A program made the translations under genes and the position numbers. Positions 18,414 through 25,644 of a stretch of DNA of 40,629 nt are shown piece by piece. The notes below the pieces were generated by a model. It worked only from the letters and a program-made list of their open reading frames with translations, made no database searches and was not told where the DNA came from. Location of the stretch: the NCBI GenBank assembly GCA_002427545.1, contig DIRM01000053.1, forward strand, positions 1 to 40,629, read 5' to 3'. Every line of letters starts with the position of its first letter. Position 1 is the first letter of the stretch. This stretch comes from Mageeibacillus sp. UBA5436. GTDB taxonomy: Bacteria > Bacillota > Clostridia > Saccharofermentanales > DTU023.

Positions 18414-18935
18414 TTGATAGCTATAGTTAATACAGATTTAAATTGGGGTATTGGTAAAGAAGGTGATTTACAAGTTCATATTTCGAATGACTTAAAGCGC
18501 TTTAAAGAACTAACAACCGGAAAAGTAATTATCTATGGCTCAAAAACTTTAGAAACATATCCAAAGCAAAAAGCATTGCCCAATCGTCATAATATTATTC
18601 TTTCACGCAGGCAAGAATTAATAGTAGAAAATGCTGAAATTGTCCATACGATTAAAGATTTGTTAAAAAGAATAGATCAATTAAAAGAAGAAAAAAACTA
18701 CAAAGATAATGATTTTATTGTTGTAGGTGGCGAATCAATATATAAACAATTATTGCCTTATTGTACTGCTTGCTATGTTACAAAAATGCAAATAGAATTA
18801 GAAGCAGATGCCTATTTCCCTAATCTGAATGAATTATCAGATTGGAGTTTAGAAAGTGAATCAGAAAAATATTTTGATTCTAAAAATCAGATTTATTATT
18901 CTTTTTTGATTTATAAAAAAGTGAAAGAACAATAA
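18414..18935 (+). CDS. folA: Dihydrofolate reductase
   Basis: Reduces dihydrofolate to tetrahydrofolate with NADPH, completing the thymidylate cycle with thyA just upstream. The 173-residue protein shows IAIVNTDLNWGIGKEGDL (N-terminal substrate loop), the helix with DLKRFKELTTGKVIIYGSKT, LPNRHNIILSRR, and the cofactor-binding FIVVGGESIYKQLLP. The start is TTG, eight bases after AAGGAG (18400-18405), giving MIAIVN, the usual DHFR N-terminus; no better ATG exists. The catalytic acid position falls in the DLKRF helix as expected. The thyA-folA order is common in Firmicutes. Confidence 0.95.
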   Translation: MIAIVNTDLNWGIGKEGDLQVHISNDLKRFKELTTGKVIIYGSKTLETYPKQKALPNRHNIILSRRQELIVENAEIVHTIKDLLKRIDQLKEEKNYKDNDFIVVGGESIYKQLLPYCTACYVTKMQIELEADAYFPNLNELSDWSLESESEKYFDSKNQIYYSFLIYKKVKEQ

Positions 18936-18997
18936 AAAATTTTTAAATATTATTTAATGCTGTTTAATTATTCATTTATATTAATTGGAGTATAAAA

Positions 18998-20047
18998 ATG
19001 TCAAATTATTTGGTGAAACCATGGCGACAAATATATTTGAATCAAATTTGGGATTCTGGTTTACCAGAATATTTATTTCGCAATAAAACCCATCTATTAT
19101 CTATTATTCGTCAATATCGGGCACATTTTAATTCAGAAGTTTATTGCGTTTATTCTGATGAAGCTTCAATTGCTCTACTTTTTGTTGAGCCAGTTTTTCT
19201 AGATAAAAAAACGTTAAATGGCTATTTAATTCCTTTAAAAACTTTTCAGCAAGATAATCGTGATATCAAGGATGTTTTAATTGAGGTTGGAGCACAATAT
19301 TATTTAAACAATCAAGATTTTGAGCAATTGGTACTGCATTATCCAGATGCAAAAAAGAAAGTGATACCTGGTAATGAACATGCAATGTTTTTGGGCGATT
19401 CAATTTATCCCAATGCTTTATTGTCTTTGCCTTTTGCAGCAGCAGATTTTATTGCGGAAAACTTCATCATTTTTAAATTTTTTGAACATCATATTGTGGT
19501 AACTGTTTTAGATAATTATATTGTTCAAGTTAATTTTTTAAAACCCAATTATAATACTTTTGAGCCAACATTAAAAAAAGCATTAACTAAAGGATGTTTT
19601 TTGAATGATGATGGTATGATTGAAAGTAATCGTGATATTATTTGCCTTTATTCACATACTAAACGTCTTGATCCAGAATTAGAAATTAAAATAATTGAAC
19701 AATTTTCTGAATACTTTTCTGGCAAAAGACAAACGTTTGATTTACCTTATAAAATAATTAAAGCGACTGAATTTCAAAAAGCAGTATGGCAGATTCTTGA
19801 AGAAATACCTTATGGTACCGTTTTATCTTATGTTGAAGTAGCAGAACGCTTAACCCATAAAAGAGAAGAGGCCGTACATTATGCTAGAGCTGTAGGGTCT
19901 GCTTGTGGAAGAAACCCGATAGGTATAATCATTCCTTGTCATCGCGTTATAGGTAATGATCGTTCTTTAACAGGATTTGCAGGTGGTACAAAATTAAAAG
20001 GGGCTTTATTAGATTTAGAATTTCTCAATCGTATTGGTGGTAATTAA
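18998..20047 (+). CDS. ogt: Methylated-DNA-protein cysteine methyltransferase with large N-terminal extension
   Basis: Residues about 160-349 form an O6-alkylguanine-DNA alkyltransferase: a small RNase-H-like part (VVTVLDNYIVQVNFL), then FQKAVWQILEEIPYGTVLSY, ARAVGSACGRNPIGI and the acceptor Cys314 in IIPCHRVIG. The protein repairs O6-methylguanine by irreversible transfer to that cysteine. The first 155 or so residues have no motif I recognise; they are not an AdaA zinc domain (no CxxxC pattern) and may be a separate domain. Normal Ogt proteins have about 165 residues, so this is twice the usual length. The ATG at 18998 lies behind TTGGAG, 62 bases after folA. No frameshift or second start explains the extra part. 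Confidence 0.88.
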   Translation: MSNYLVKPWRQIYLNQIWDSGLPEYLFRNKTHLLSIIRQYRAHFNSEVYCVYSDEASIALLFVEPVFLDKKTLNGYLIPLKTFQQDNRDIKDVLIEVGAQYYLNNQDFEQLVLHYPDAKKKVIPGNEHAMFLGDSIYPNALLSLPFAAADFIAENFIIFKFFEHHIVVTVLDNYIVQVNFLKPNYNTFEPTLKKALTKGCFLNDDGMIESNRDIICLYSHTKRLDPELEIKIIEQFSEYFSGKRQTFDLPYKIIKATEFQKAVWQILEEIPYGTVLSYVEVAERLTHKREEAVHYARAVGSACGRNPIGIIIPCHRVIGNDRSLTGFAGGTKLKGALLDLEFLNRIGGN

Positions 20048-20202
20048 TTTTTTATACCATTCATTCTTGTAAACTTTATTTTATTTGTAATTTTATCTAA
20101 ATTTCAAATCGTTTTGATAATTGTTATTTTTGTGTATCTTATGTATCTGAAATTTGAGTTAGCATATGGTAACTTTTATATATGTTAAAGGAGGGCAATA
20201 TT

Positions 20203-20562
20203 ATGAAAATTGCTTATGCTTCAAGAACAGGTAATGTCGAATCTATTGTTAATCAATTAGGCTTCGATTCAATTAGTATAGAACAGGGTACTGAACGTGT
20301 AGACGAACCATATGTGTTATTTACATATACAGATGGATGGGGTGATGTTCCAGAAGAGGTTGAAACCTTTTTAGACAATAATGATTCCAGCTTTTTATTA
20401 GGTGTGGTTGTTTCTGGTGATAAAGGATATGACGAGGCTTATTGCTTAGCAGGTGATAAAATTGCTGAAGCCACAGGCTGTGATGTCTTATATAAAGTGG
20501 AAAATGAAGGAACTGAAGAAGATATTGCGGCAATACGTGATAAATTAAATCAACTCAATTGA
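20203..20562 (+). CDS. nrdI: NrdI-type flavodoxin
   Basis: Small flavodoxin-like protein that supplies oxidant to the dimanganese cofactor of class Ib ribonucleotide reductase. The 119-residue protein has the FMN phosphate loop ASRTGNVESI (about residues 5-14), the FTYTDGWGDVPEEVETFL segment (NrdI normally YTTGxGxVP), GVVVSGDKGY and the C-terminal GTEEDIAAIRDKL. An ATG at 20182 is in frame, but AAAGGAGG at 20187-20194 points to the ATG at 20203. nrdE and nrdF are not adjacent nor in the window, so the partner must be elsewhere, or the protein may serve as a general small flavodoxin. A hairpin terminator follows. Confidence 0.75.
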   Translation: MKIAYASRTGNVESIVNQLGFDSISIEQGTERVDEPYVLFTYTDGWGDVPEEVETFLDNNDSSFLLGVVVSGDKGYDEAYCLAGDKIAEATGCDVLYKVENEGTEEDIAAIRDKLNQLN

Positions 20563-20599
20563 TCATTAATTTTAAAAAGATTGTTTAATTTATTAGAAA

Positions 20600-20639
20600 A
20601 AAGGTTAAATAAATCATTATTTTTGATTATTTAACCTTT
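20600..20639. terminator. Intrinsic terminator after nrdI
   Basis: Arms AAAGGTTAAATAA (20600-20612) and its complement (20627-20639) form 13 base pairs, with three more pairs beyond a one-base bulge and a 7-base loop. The T-tail is weak (TTTAATTTTT), so termination efficiency is uncertain. It separates nrdI from the tRNA promoter. Confidence 0.6.
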
Positions 20640-20780
20640 AATTTTTAAAATGTTTATATAAAAAACGAATATTAAATTATTTTAGATGAAATTTTTATAA
20701 TAAAAGCTTGAATATATGATTTGATAATAATTATTTAGATGATGATTTTAAAGATAAATGATAAAATTTTAGAAAACTGC

Positions 20781-20809
20781 TTGACAAAAAAAATGATCAT
20801 CCATATAAT
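20781..20809 (+). promoter_or_regulatory. Consensus sigma-A promoter of the tRNA-His-Gln-Lys operon
   Basis: TTGACA (20781-20786) and TATAAT (20804-20809), both perfect matches, are separated by exactly 17 bases. Predicted transcription start is near 20816, about 36 bases before the first tRNA. This is the strongest promoter I see in the window. Confidence 0.92.
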
Positions 20810-20851
20810 CACTTTTGTGCCTTGAGACTGTAACGAGAGTTTATTAAATTT

Positions 20852-20929
20852 GGTGGAATTAGCTCAGTTGGTTAGAGTGCCAGATTGTGGCTCTGGAGGT
20901 CGTGGGTTCGACTCCCATATTCCACCCCA
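20852..20929 (+). tRNA. tRNA-His (GTG)
   Basis: Cloverleaf with seven-pair acceptor stem (20853-20859 with 20919-20925), anticodon stem CCAGA/TCTGG and loop TTGTGGC giving anticodon GTG at 20887-20889. The extra G at 20852 is the G-1 typical of tRNA-His and pairs with C73 at 20926. CCA is encoded (20927-20929). Confidence 0.97.
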
Positions 20930-20958
20930 TAGTTTTGGCAAAGTCTAAAACTTAATAT

Positions 20959-21033
20959 TGGGATGTAGCCAAGCGGTAAGGCACGGGACTTTGACTCCCG
21001 CATGCGTAGGTTCGAATCCTGCCATCCCAGCCA
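20959..21033 (+). tRNA. tRNA-Gln (TTG)
   Basis: Acceptor TGGGATG pairs with CATCCCA (21023-21029), discriminator G and encoded CCA follow. Anticodon stem CGGGA/TCCCG encloses loop CTTTGAC, anticodon TTG at 20991-20993. It lies 29 bases after tRNA-His in the same transcript. Confidence 0.97.
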
Positions 21034-21035
21034 AT

Positions 21036-21111
21036 GATCCACTAGCTCAGTTGGCAGAGCACTTGACTTTTAATCAAGGGGTCCGGAGTTCGAACCTCCG
21101 GTGGGTCACCA
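21036..21111 (+). tRNA. tRNA-Lys (TTT)
   Basis: Acceptor GATCCAC pairs with GTGGGTC (21101-21107, one G-T pair), discriminator A and encoded CCA. Anticodon stem CTTGA/TCAAG, loop CTTTTAA, anticodon TTT at 21069-21071. It begins only two bases after tRNA-Gln ends. A second lysine tRNA (CTT) lies at 24694. Confidence 0.97.
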
Positions 21112-21116
21112 AACAT

Positions 21117-21157
21117 AAACCGTTGAGACATAAGTGTTTCAGCGGTTTTTGCTTTTT
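21117..21157 (+). terminator. Terminator of tRNA-His-Gln-Lys operon (shared hairpin, copy 1)
   Basis: A 14-pair stem starts AAACCGTTGAGACA (21117-21130), has loop TAAG, and closes with TGTTTCAGCGGTTT, followed by T-rich sequence to 21157. Near-identical hairpins follow the other two tRNA groups at 24774 and 30727. Confidence 0.92.
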
Positions 21158-21275
21158 TAAATAAAATTTTCTTTTTGTGATTTTGTAGTAGTTTTGTAGT
21201 ATTTAGAATTTCTCATTGCTTTTTTTATTGGGTATAATATCAATGATGAAACATTTCTGAGAAAAGAGGCATAGG

Positions 21276-22040
21276 ATGAAAACAATAGCTATTATAACTG
21301 GAGCATCTTCGGGTCTGGGCAAAGAATTTGTCAAACAAATTGATCTTGATAACAGACTTGATGAAATTTGGCTCTGTGCTAGACGTAAGGAACGTTTAGA
21401 GGAATTAGCTAATAATCTAAAACATCCAACTCAAATCGTTGAGGGGGATGTAACGGACCCTAATTGGCTAAAAGCTTTAGCTGAAAAATTAGCATCAGAA
21501 CAATTTCAAATACATACATTAATTAATTCGGCAGGTTTGGGTAAATCGGGTGCTTTTTCTGAGATTGGTTTGAAAGAAAATGGATATATTGTAGAGGTGA
21601 ATGTTTTAGCCTTAACGCAAATCTGTTCTATTTGTTTGCCCTATATGATGAATCAGGGGAGAATACTCAATATTGCATCTGTGGCTGCTTTTTTACCGCA
21701 AGCAAATTTTGCTGTATATGCAGCGTCTAAAGCATATGTATTAAGTTTTTCACGTGCGTTAAATCAAGAATTAATGGATGAAAAGATTACAGTGACTACT
21801 GTTTGTCCAAATCCTATGGAAACGGAATTTTTCCTTCATTCTGGCCAAAAGAATAAAGCCCAGTCTGTTAAAAATATGGGACTTGAAGATGTGGAAAAGG
21901 TGGTTAGAATGGCTTTGAAAAAATCAGAAAAACATAAAGATATTTCATTATCAAGCTTTATATCAAAAGCCATCAGATTAGTTTCGCGAATTTTTCCTCA
22001 TCCTTTTATTTTAAAAGTTGAAAAATTAATCGGTTTCTAG
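21276..22040 (+). CDS. Short-chain dehydrogenase/reductase
   Basis: NAD(P)-dependent oxidoreductase of the classical SDR family; the substrate is unknown. The 254-residue protein has the Rossmann motif TGASSGLGKEF (about residues 8-18), the NSAGLG element (NNAG in most SDRs), a catalytic Ser region ILNIASVAAF and the YAASK catalytic pair. The arginines after the first strand (CARRKERL) suggest NADP(H) preference, which is inference. The C-terminal helix-rich end resembles the YqjQ/DltE-like cytosolic SDRs. The ATG has an AAGAGG site. A TATAAT at 21233 may belong to its promoter, but its -35 is poor. A hairpin overlaps the stop codon. Confidence 0.88.
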   Translation: MKTIAIITGASSGLGKEFVKQIDLDNRLDEIWLCARRKERLEELANNLKHPTQIVEGDVTDPNWLKALAEKLASEQFQIHTLINSAGLGKSGAFSEIGLKENGYIVEVNVLALTQICSICLPYMMNQGRILNIASVAAFLPQANFAVYAASKAYVLSFSRALNQELMDEKITVTTVCPNPMETEFFLHSGQKNKAQSVKNMGLEDVEKVVRMALKKSEKHKDISLSSFISKAIRLVSRIFPHPFILKVEKLIGF

Positions 22041-22062
22041 TTTAAAAGAAACCAAAATTTTT
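22032..22062 (+). terminator. Weak hairpin terminator overlapping the SDR stop codon
   Basis: GGTTTCT (22032-22038) pairs with AGAAACC (22047-22053) over an 8-base loop; AAAATTTTT follows. The left arm includes the first base of the stop codon. Seven pairs with a delayed T-run make this only a moderate candidate. The remaining gap to nfnA holds no gene. Confidence 0.45.
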
Positions 22063-22239
22063 GAATTAATAAATAAAAGAAAATATAAATTTTTCATAAA
22101 AATCCTTAATTAAACTCTTGAAAAAAACTAATCTATAAATCGAATATATGACAATAGTACATAAATAAAAATTCATTATTATATTATTTTTAATATGTCT
22201 AAAACGCTTAAAAATAATTATGAAAATTTTATACATACA

Positions 22240-22255
22240 TGTTACAATTGTAACA
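22240..22255. promoter_or_regulatory. Rex-like operator upstream of nfnAB
   Basis: A perfect 16-base inverted repeat, TGTTACAATTGTAACA, lies 40 bases before the nfnA start. Read as ATGTTA-N6-TAACAA it differs at one base from the clostridial form of the Rex site (TTGTTA-N6-TAACAA). Rex represses redox genes and is released by NADH, which would suit an NADH/NADP enzyme. The protein binding it is inference. Confidence 0.55.
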
Positions 22256-22295
22256 AATTGATCTATATTTTTATAAAAATTCAGGGAGGAAATAT

Positions 22296-23162
22296 ATGTA
22301 TAAGATTGTGAGAAAAGAAGTTCTCAATCCGAATGTAATAAGAATGTCGATTGAGGCTCCTTTTATTGCGAAAAAAGGCAAAGCCGGTCAATTTATTATG
22401 TTTAGAGTTGATGAATTCGGTGAACGTGTACCCTTAACAATAGCAGGTACAAATCAGGAAGACGGAACAGTTGATATTATTTATCAAATCGTTGGTAAGA
22501 GTACACGTACATTGGCAGCCAAAAATGAAGGTGATGAAATTCTTGATTTTGTTGGTCCTTTAGGAAAACCATCAGCTTTAGAAGGTCATGAAAAAGCTTG
22601 TGTTATTGGTGGTGGAGTGGGTACTGCAATTGCTTATCCTACTGCAGTTGCATTACATGATTTAGGTAGTAAAGTTGACGTTATCATGGGCTTTAGAAAT
22701 AAAGATATTGTCATTTTAGAAGATGAGTTTGCTGCAGCTTCTGACAATTGCTATATGATGACTGATGATGGTACTTATGGAGAAAAAGGTTTTGTAACCG
22801 TTAAATTAGAAACCTTGCTTGAAGCTGGCACAGAATATGATCTTGTTGTTGCAATAGGTCCAGTTCCAATGATGAAAGCAGTTGTTGATATTACAAAAAA
22901 ATACAATATTAAAACATTGGTTTCATTAAACCCAATTATGGTTGATGGAACAGGCATGTGCGGTTGCTGTCGTGTTATTGTAAACAATGAATTGAAATTT
23001 GCTTGTGTTGATGGTCCAGAATTTGATGGTGCAGAAGTAGATTTTGAAGATTTAATGTTACGTAATCGATCCTATATAGATGAAGAGCGCGAGAAGGATC
23101 ACGAATGCCAAAATGAATTGGCCATAGCAGCAGCTAAAGCAGAAGCTGAAAAAGAAGCTTAA
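22296..23162 (+). CDS. nfnA: NADH-dependent reduced ferredoxin:NADP+ oxidoreductase, small subunit
   Basis: FAD- and [2Fe-2S]-containing subunit of the electron-bifurcating Nfn transhydrogenase, which couples NADH and reduced ferredoxin to NADP+ reduction. The 288-residue chain begins with the FNR-like FAD domain (KKGKAGQFIMFRV, VPLTIAGT), then an NAD-binding domain (ACVIGGGVGTAIAYP), and ends with the cluster cysteines Cys222, Cys224, Cys225 and Cys237 in GTGMCGCCRV...FACVDGPEFDG. The same family is also annotated as sulfide dehydrogenase subunit B; the nfnB partner 33 bases downstream fits either name. The last 30 residues are a charged, Ala/Glu-rich tail. Start has GGGAGG. A Rex-like operator lies upstream. 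Confidence 0.92.
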   Translation: MYKIVRKEVLNPNVIRMSIEAPFIAKKGKAGQFIMFRVDEFGERVPLTIAGTNQEDGTVDIIYQIVGKSTRTLAAKNEGDEILDFVGPLGKPSALEGHEKACVIGGGVGTAIAYPTAVALHDLGSKVDVIMGFRNKDIVILEDEFAAASDNCYMMTDDGTYGEKGFVTVKLETLLEAGTEYDLVVAIGPVPMMKAVVDITKKYNIKTLVSLNPIMVDGTGMCGCCRVIVNNELKFACVDGPEFDGAEVDFEDLMLRNRSYIDEEREKDHECQNELAIAAAKAEAEKEA

Positions 23163-23195
23163 TTATCTTGAGTTAAAGTATAGAAGGAGATTTTC

Positions 23196-24596
23196 ATGGC
23201 ACAAAGAAATATGAGCCCAGTTAAAGTTGATATGCCGGCTCAAGATCCAAAAGTTAGAGCTAGAAATTTTGATGAGGTAACGCATGGGTACACCCCTGAA
23301 ATGGCGATAGAAGAAGCAAAGCGTTGTCTTCAATGTAAACATAAACCCTGTATGAAGGGTTGTCCAGTAATGGTAAAGATACCTGAATTTATTAATCTTA
23401 TTGTTGAAGAAGATTTTGAAGGAGCTTATCAAAAAATTCTTGAAACGAATGTTTTACCAGCTATTTGTGGTCGTGTTTGTCCTCAAGAAAGTCAATGTGA
23501 ATCATTATGTGTTCGCGGAATTAAAGGTGAACCTGTTGGTATTGGTCGCTTAGAAAGATTTGTAGCTGACTATCACAGAGAGCATGTTGAGGCAGCCGCT
23601 CATGATTATCCAAGTAATGGTCATAAAGTGGCTATTATTGGTGCAGGTCCATCAGGCTTAAGCTGTGCTGGTGACCTTGCAAAATTAGGATATGAAGTTA
23701 CTATTTTTGAATCTTTGTCTCAGGGTGGTGGCGTTTTAGTTTACGGTATTCCAGAATTCCGTTTGCCTAAAGATATCGTGAGAAAAGAAATCAAACAATT
23801 AGAATTAGATGGTGTAAAAGTTCGCACCAATATGGTTATAGGTAAAGTTATTACCATTGATGAATTGATGGATGAATATGGTTATCAAGCTGTATTTATT
23901 GGTTCTGGTGCTGGTTTACCTGTATTCTTAAATATTCCTGGTGAAAACAGTGTTGGCGTTTATTCTTCTAATGAATATTTAACACGTTCTAATTTGATGA
24001 AAGCATATCTTGATGATCATGATACACCTATTCGTCAGAGTAAAAATGTAGCTGTTATTGGTGGTGGAAACGTTGCAATGGATGCTGCACGTACAGCTTT
24101 AAGACTAGGTGCAGAAAATGTATATATCGTTTATCGCCGTTCTTTTGATGAAATGCCAGCTCGTGTTGAAGAAGTCCATCATGCTCAAGAAGAAGGCGTA
24201 ATTTTTAATAATTTATCTAATCCTGTTAAAATAAATACAAATGATAAAGGTGAAATTACCTCGATGACTTGTATTAAAATGGAATTAGGCGAAGCTGATG
24301 AATCTGGTAGACGTCGTCCAATAGCTGTTGAAGGTTCTGAATTTGATTTAGAAGTGGATACAGTTATTGTTTCCGTTGGTACGAATCCAAATCCGTTAAT
24401 CACAAGTACAACTGAAGGTCTTGATGTAACACGTTGGGGTGGTATTATTGCAAATGATCATGGTGCTACTTCTAGATCTGGTGTCTTTGCTGGTGGGGAT
24501 GCTGTTACAGGTGCAGCCACAGTTATTTCAGCTGCTGGAGCAGGTAAAGTAGCCGCAAAAGCAATTGATGAATATATAAAAGTAAAATATGAATAA
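23196..24596 (+). CDS. nfnB: NADH-dependent reduced ferredoxin:NADP+ oxidoreductase, large subunit (GltD-like)
   Basis: Large flavoprotein subunit that binds NADP(H) and holds the bifurcating FAD. The 466-residue protein begins with eight cysteines, Cys44/47/52/56 and Cys91/95/101/105, in the pattern for two iron-sulfur clusters (RCLQCKHKPCMKGCP; CGRVCPQESQCESLCVRG). Two Rossmann motifs follow: VAIIGAGPSGLSCAGDLA and VAVIGGGNVAMDAARTA, then the C-terminal GGDAVTGAATVISAAGAG FAD motif. This is the GltD/SudA family; no large glutamate synthase subunit is nearby, while nfnA is directly upstream, which supports Nfn. GAAGGAG precedes the ATG. A strong terminator follows. Confidence 0.93.
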   Translation: MAQRNMSPVKVDMPAQDPKVRARNFDEVTHGYTPEMAIEEAKRCLQCKHKPCMKGCPVMVKIPEFINLIVEEDFEGAYQKILETNVLPAICGRVCPQESQCESLCVRGIKGEPVGIGRLERFVADYHREHVEAAAHDYPSNGHKVAIIGAGPSGLSCAGDLAKLGYEVTIFESLSQGGGVLVYGIPEFRLPKDIVRKEIKQLELDGVKVRTNMVIGKVITIDELMDEYGYQAVFIGSGAGLPVFLNIPGENSVGVYSSNEYLTRSNLMKAYLDDHDTPIRQSKNVAVIGGGNVAMDAARTALRLGAENVYIVYRRSFDEMPARVEEVHHAQEEGVIFNNLSNPVKINTNDKGEITSMTCIKMELGEADESGRRRPIAVEGSEFDLEVDTVIVSVGTNPNPLITSTTEGLDVTRWGGIIANDHGATSRSGVFAGGDAVTGAATVISAAGAGKVAAKAIDEYIKVKYE

Positions 24597-24613
24597 TTGA
24601 TTTATATATTTAT

Positions 24614-24660
24614 ATAGTCGAAGTGAAAAAATAATTTTTACTTCGACTATTATTTTTTTT
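24614..24660 (+). terminator. Strong intrinsic terminator of nfnAB
   Basis: ATAGTCGAAGTGAAAA (24614-24629) pairs with the arm at 24635-24650 over 16 pairs, one of them G-T, around a 5-base loop. A run of eight T residues ends at 24660. It lies 17 bases after the nfnB stop. Confidence 0.93.
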
Positions 24661-24667
24661 CTTAATT

Positions 24668-24676
24668 TGTTATAAT
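24668..24676 (+). promoter_or_regulatory. Extended -10 promoter for tRNA-Lys(CTT)
   Basis: TGTTATAAT combines a TGN extension with a perfect TATAAT (24671-24676), 17 bases before the tRNA. No good -35 is visible in the T-rich terminator tail upstream. Confidence 0.6.
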
Positions 24677-24693
24677 TCATAAGCTGTTTATTT

Positions 24694-24769
24694 GATCCAT
24701 TAGCTCAGTCGGTAGAGCATCTGACTCTTAATCAGGGGGTCCAGGGTTCGAGCCCCTGATGGATCACCA
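24694..24769 (+). tRNA. tRNA-Lys (CTT)
   Basis: Acceptor GATCCAT pairs with ATGGATC (24759-24765), followed by A and encoded CCA. Anticodon stem TCTGA/TCAGG, loop CTCTTAA, anticodon CTT at 24727-24729. The body closely matches the tRNA-Lys(TTT) at 21036, suggesting duplication. Confidence 0.97.
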
Positions 24770-24772
24770 GCG

Positions 24773-24807
24773 AAAACCGTTGATACATAAGTGTTTCAGC
24801 GGTTTTT
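24773..24807 (+). terminator. Terminator of tRNA-Lys(CTT) (shared hairpin, copy 2)
   Basis: AAACCGTTGA...TCAGCGGTTT stem (24774-24805) with loop TAAG and one T-T mismatch, then five T residues. It is almost identical to the hairpin at 21117. The stretch from here to 25000 holds no gene; a 15-base near-palindrome ATATCAATTTGATAT lies at 24839-24853. Confidence 0.9.
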
Positions 24808-24999
24808 ATTTATTCAAAAAACTATTTTCCTTTGTTTAATATCAATTTGATATGCATTTGTTGTAAGTTTTTTCGGACTTTATGAAAATAATTGATTATT
24901 TTAACTGGAAAAAGAATTAATTTTAAGGTATTTTTAAAGACAGTTAATAAGACTACAAATATATAATCCAATTATAAAAAAGAAAAACAAAAACTTAAT

Positions 25000-25635
25000 A
25001 TGAATGAGAAAATAGAAAAAGATTTAGAAAAAAAGCCAGATAAAGGTAAAAAAACTTTATTGTTTTTAAAAATAATTCGTTTGGTCGTAATCCTAGCGAT
25101 TATTTTAACCATATTGTTTTTTCTTAATAAATTAAATATTTTTAATTTTCAAGATGGTCAAATTAAATCCTTAGAGTCAGAAAGTCGCTTCCAAGAAATG
25201 TTGCAAATAGGGGATTTGTCAACAATCGAATATACATATAATTCAATTTCTACATGTATTGATCAAGAAACAGAAAATGCGAAATATTATGTTTCTTATA
25301 AAGGAAAAATTAAAGCTGGTATTGATTTTACAAAAATAAAAATTGATGTTGATGATAACCAAAAATTGGTCAAAGTTTTAACACCTACAGCAGAGATACA
25401 AGATGTTTCGGTTGAAATGGAAAATTTGGATTTCATTTTTATTAAATCTAAATATGAAACAGAAAATGTAACAGAAGAGGCTTATAAAATTTGTATCGCA
25501 GATTTAAATGAAAAAGCGGCTTTAGATAAAGATATTTTGGAAATTGCCGAGGAAAATGCATATTCTGCTTTAAAGGCTTTGATAGGTCCAATTATCGAAA
25601 TGGAATATCCAGATTATTCTTTATCTATACAATAG
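25000..25635 (+). CDS. DUF4230 membrane-anchored protein
   Basis: Function unknown. The 211-residue protein has a charged N-terminus, one transmembrane segment (LFLKIIRLVVILAIILTILFFL, about residues 24-43) and an extracytoplasmic domain matching DUF4230 in outline: an opening strand and helix with LSTIEYTYNSI, the YKGKIKAGIDFTKIKI core, LVKVLTPTAEI, and a C-terminal helix ending before a short tail. The start has no convincing ribosome-binding site; a TATAAT at 24962 lies 32 bases upstream. The next gene, 9 bases on, is a lipoprotein paralogue. The shared fold and tandem placement suggest the two work together on the cell surface, which is inference. Confidence 0.75.
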   Translation: MNEKIEKDLEKKPDKGKKTLLFLKIIRLVVILAIILTILFFLNKLNIFNFQDGQIKSLESESRFQEMLQIGDLSTIEYTYNSISTCIDQETENAKYYVSYKGKIKAGIDFTKIKIDVDDNQKLVKVLTPTAEIQDVSVEMENLDFIFIKSKYETENVTEEAYKICIADLNEKAALDKDILEIAEENAYSALKALIGPIIEMEYPDYSLSIQ

Positions 25636-25644
25636 GGAACGCAT

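Noticed and set aside
20958..21164. 68-residue open frame across the tRNA-Gln and tRNA-Lys genes
   Set aside because: It is only the tRNA sequence read as protein; no ribosome-binding site and the tRNA folds are complete.
21181..21205. Direct repeat TTTTGTAGTAGTTTTGTAGTA as an attachment site
   Set aside because: Short, low-complexity, and no integrase or prophage gene is nearby despite the adjacent tRNA.
22248..22277. TTGTAA-18-TATAAA as nfnA promoter overlapping the Rex-like site
   Set aside because: The predicted start would fall inside the ribosome-binding site, so a promoter upstream of the operator is more likely.
23163..23432. 89-residue reverse-strand frame over the nfnA-nfnB junction
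   Set aside because: Opposite the cysteine motifs of NfnB and its ribosome-binding site; composition typical of an antisense shadow.
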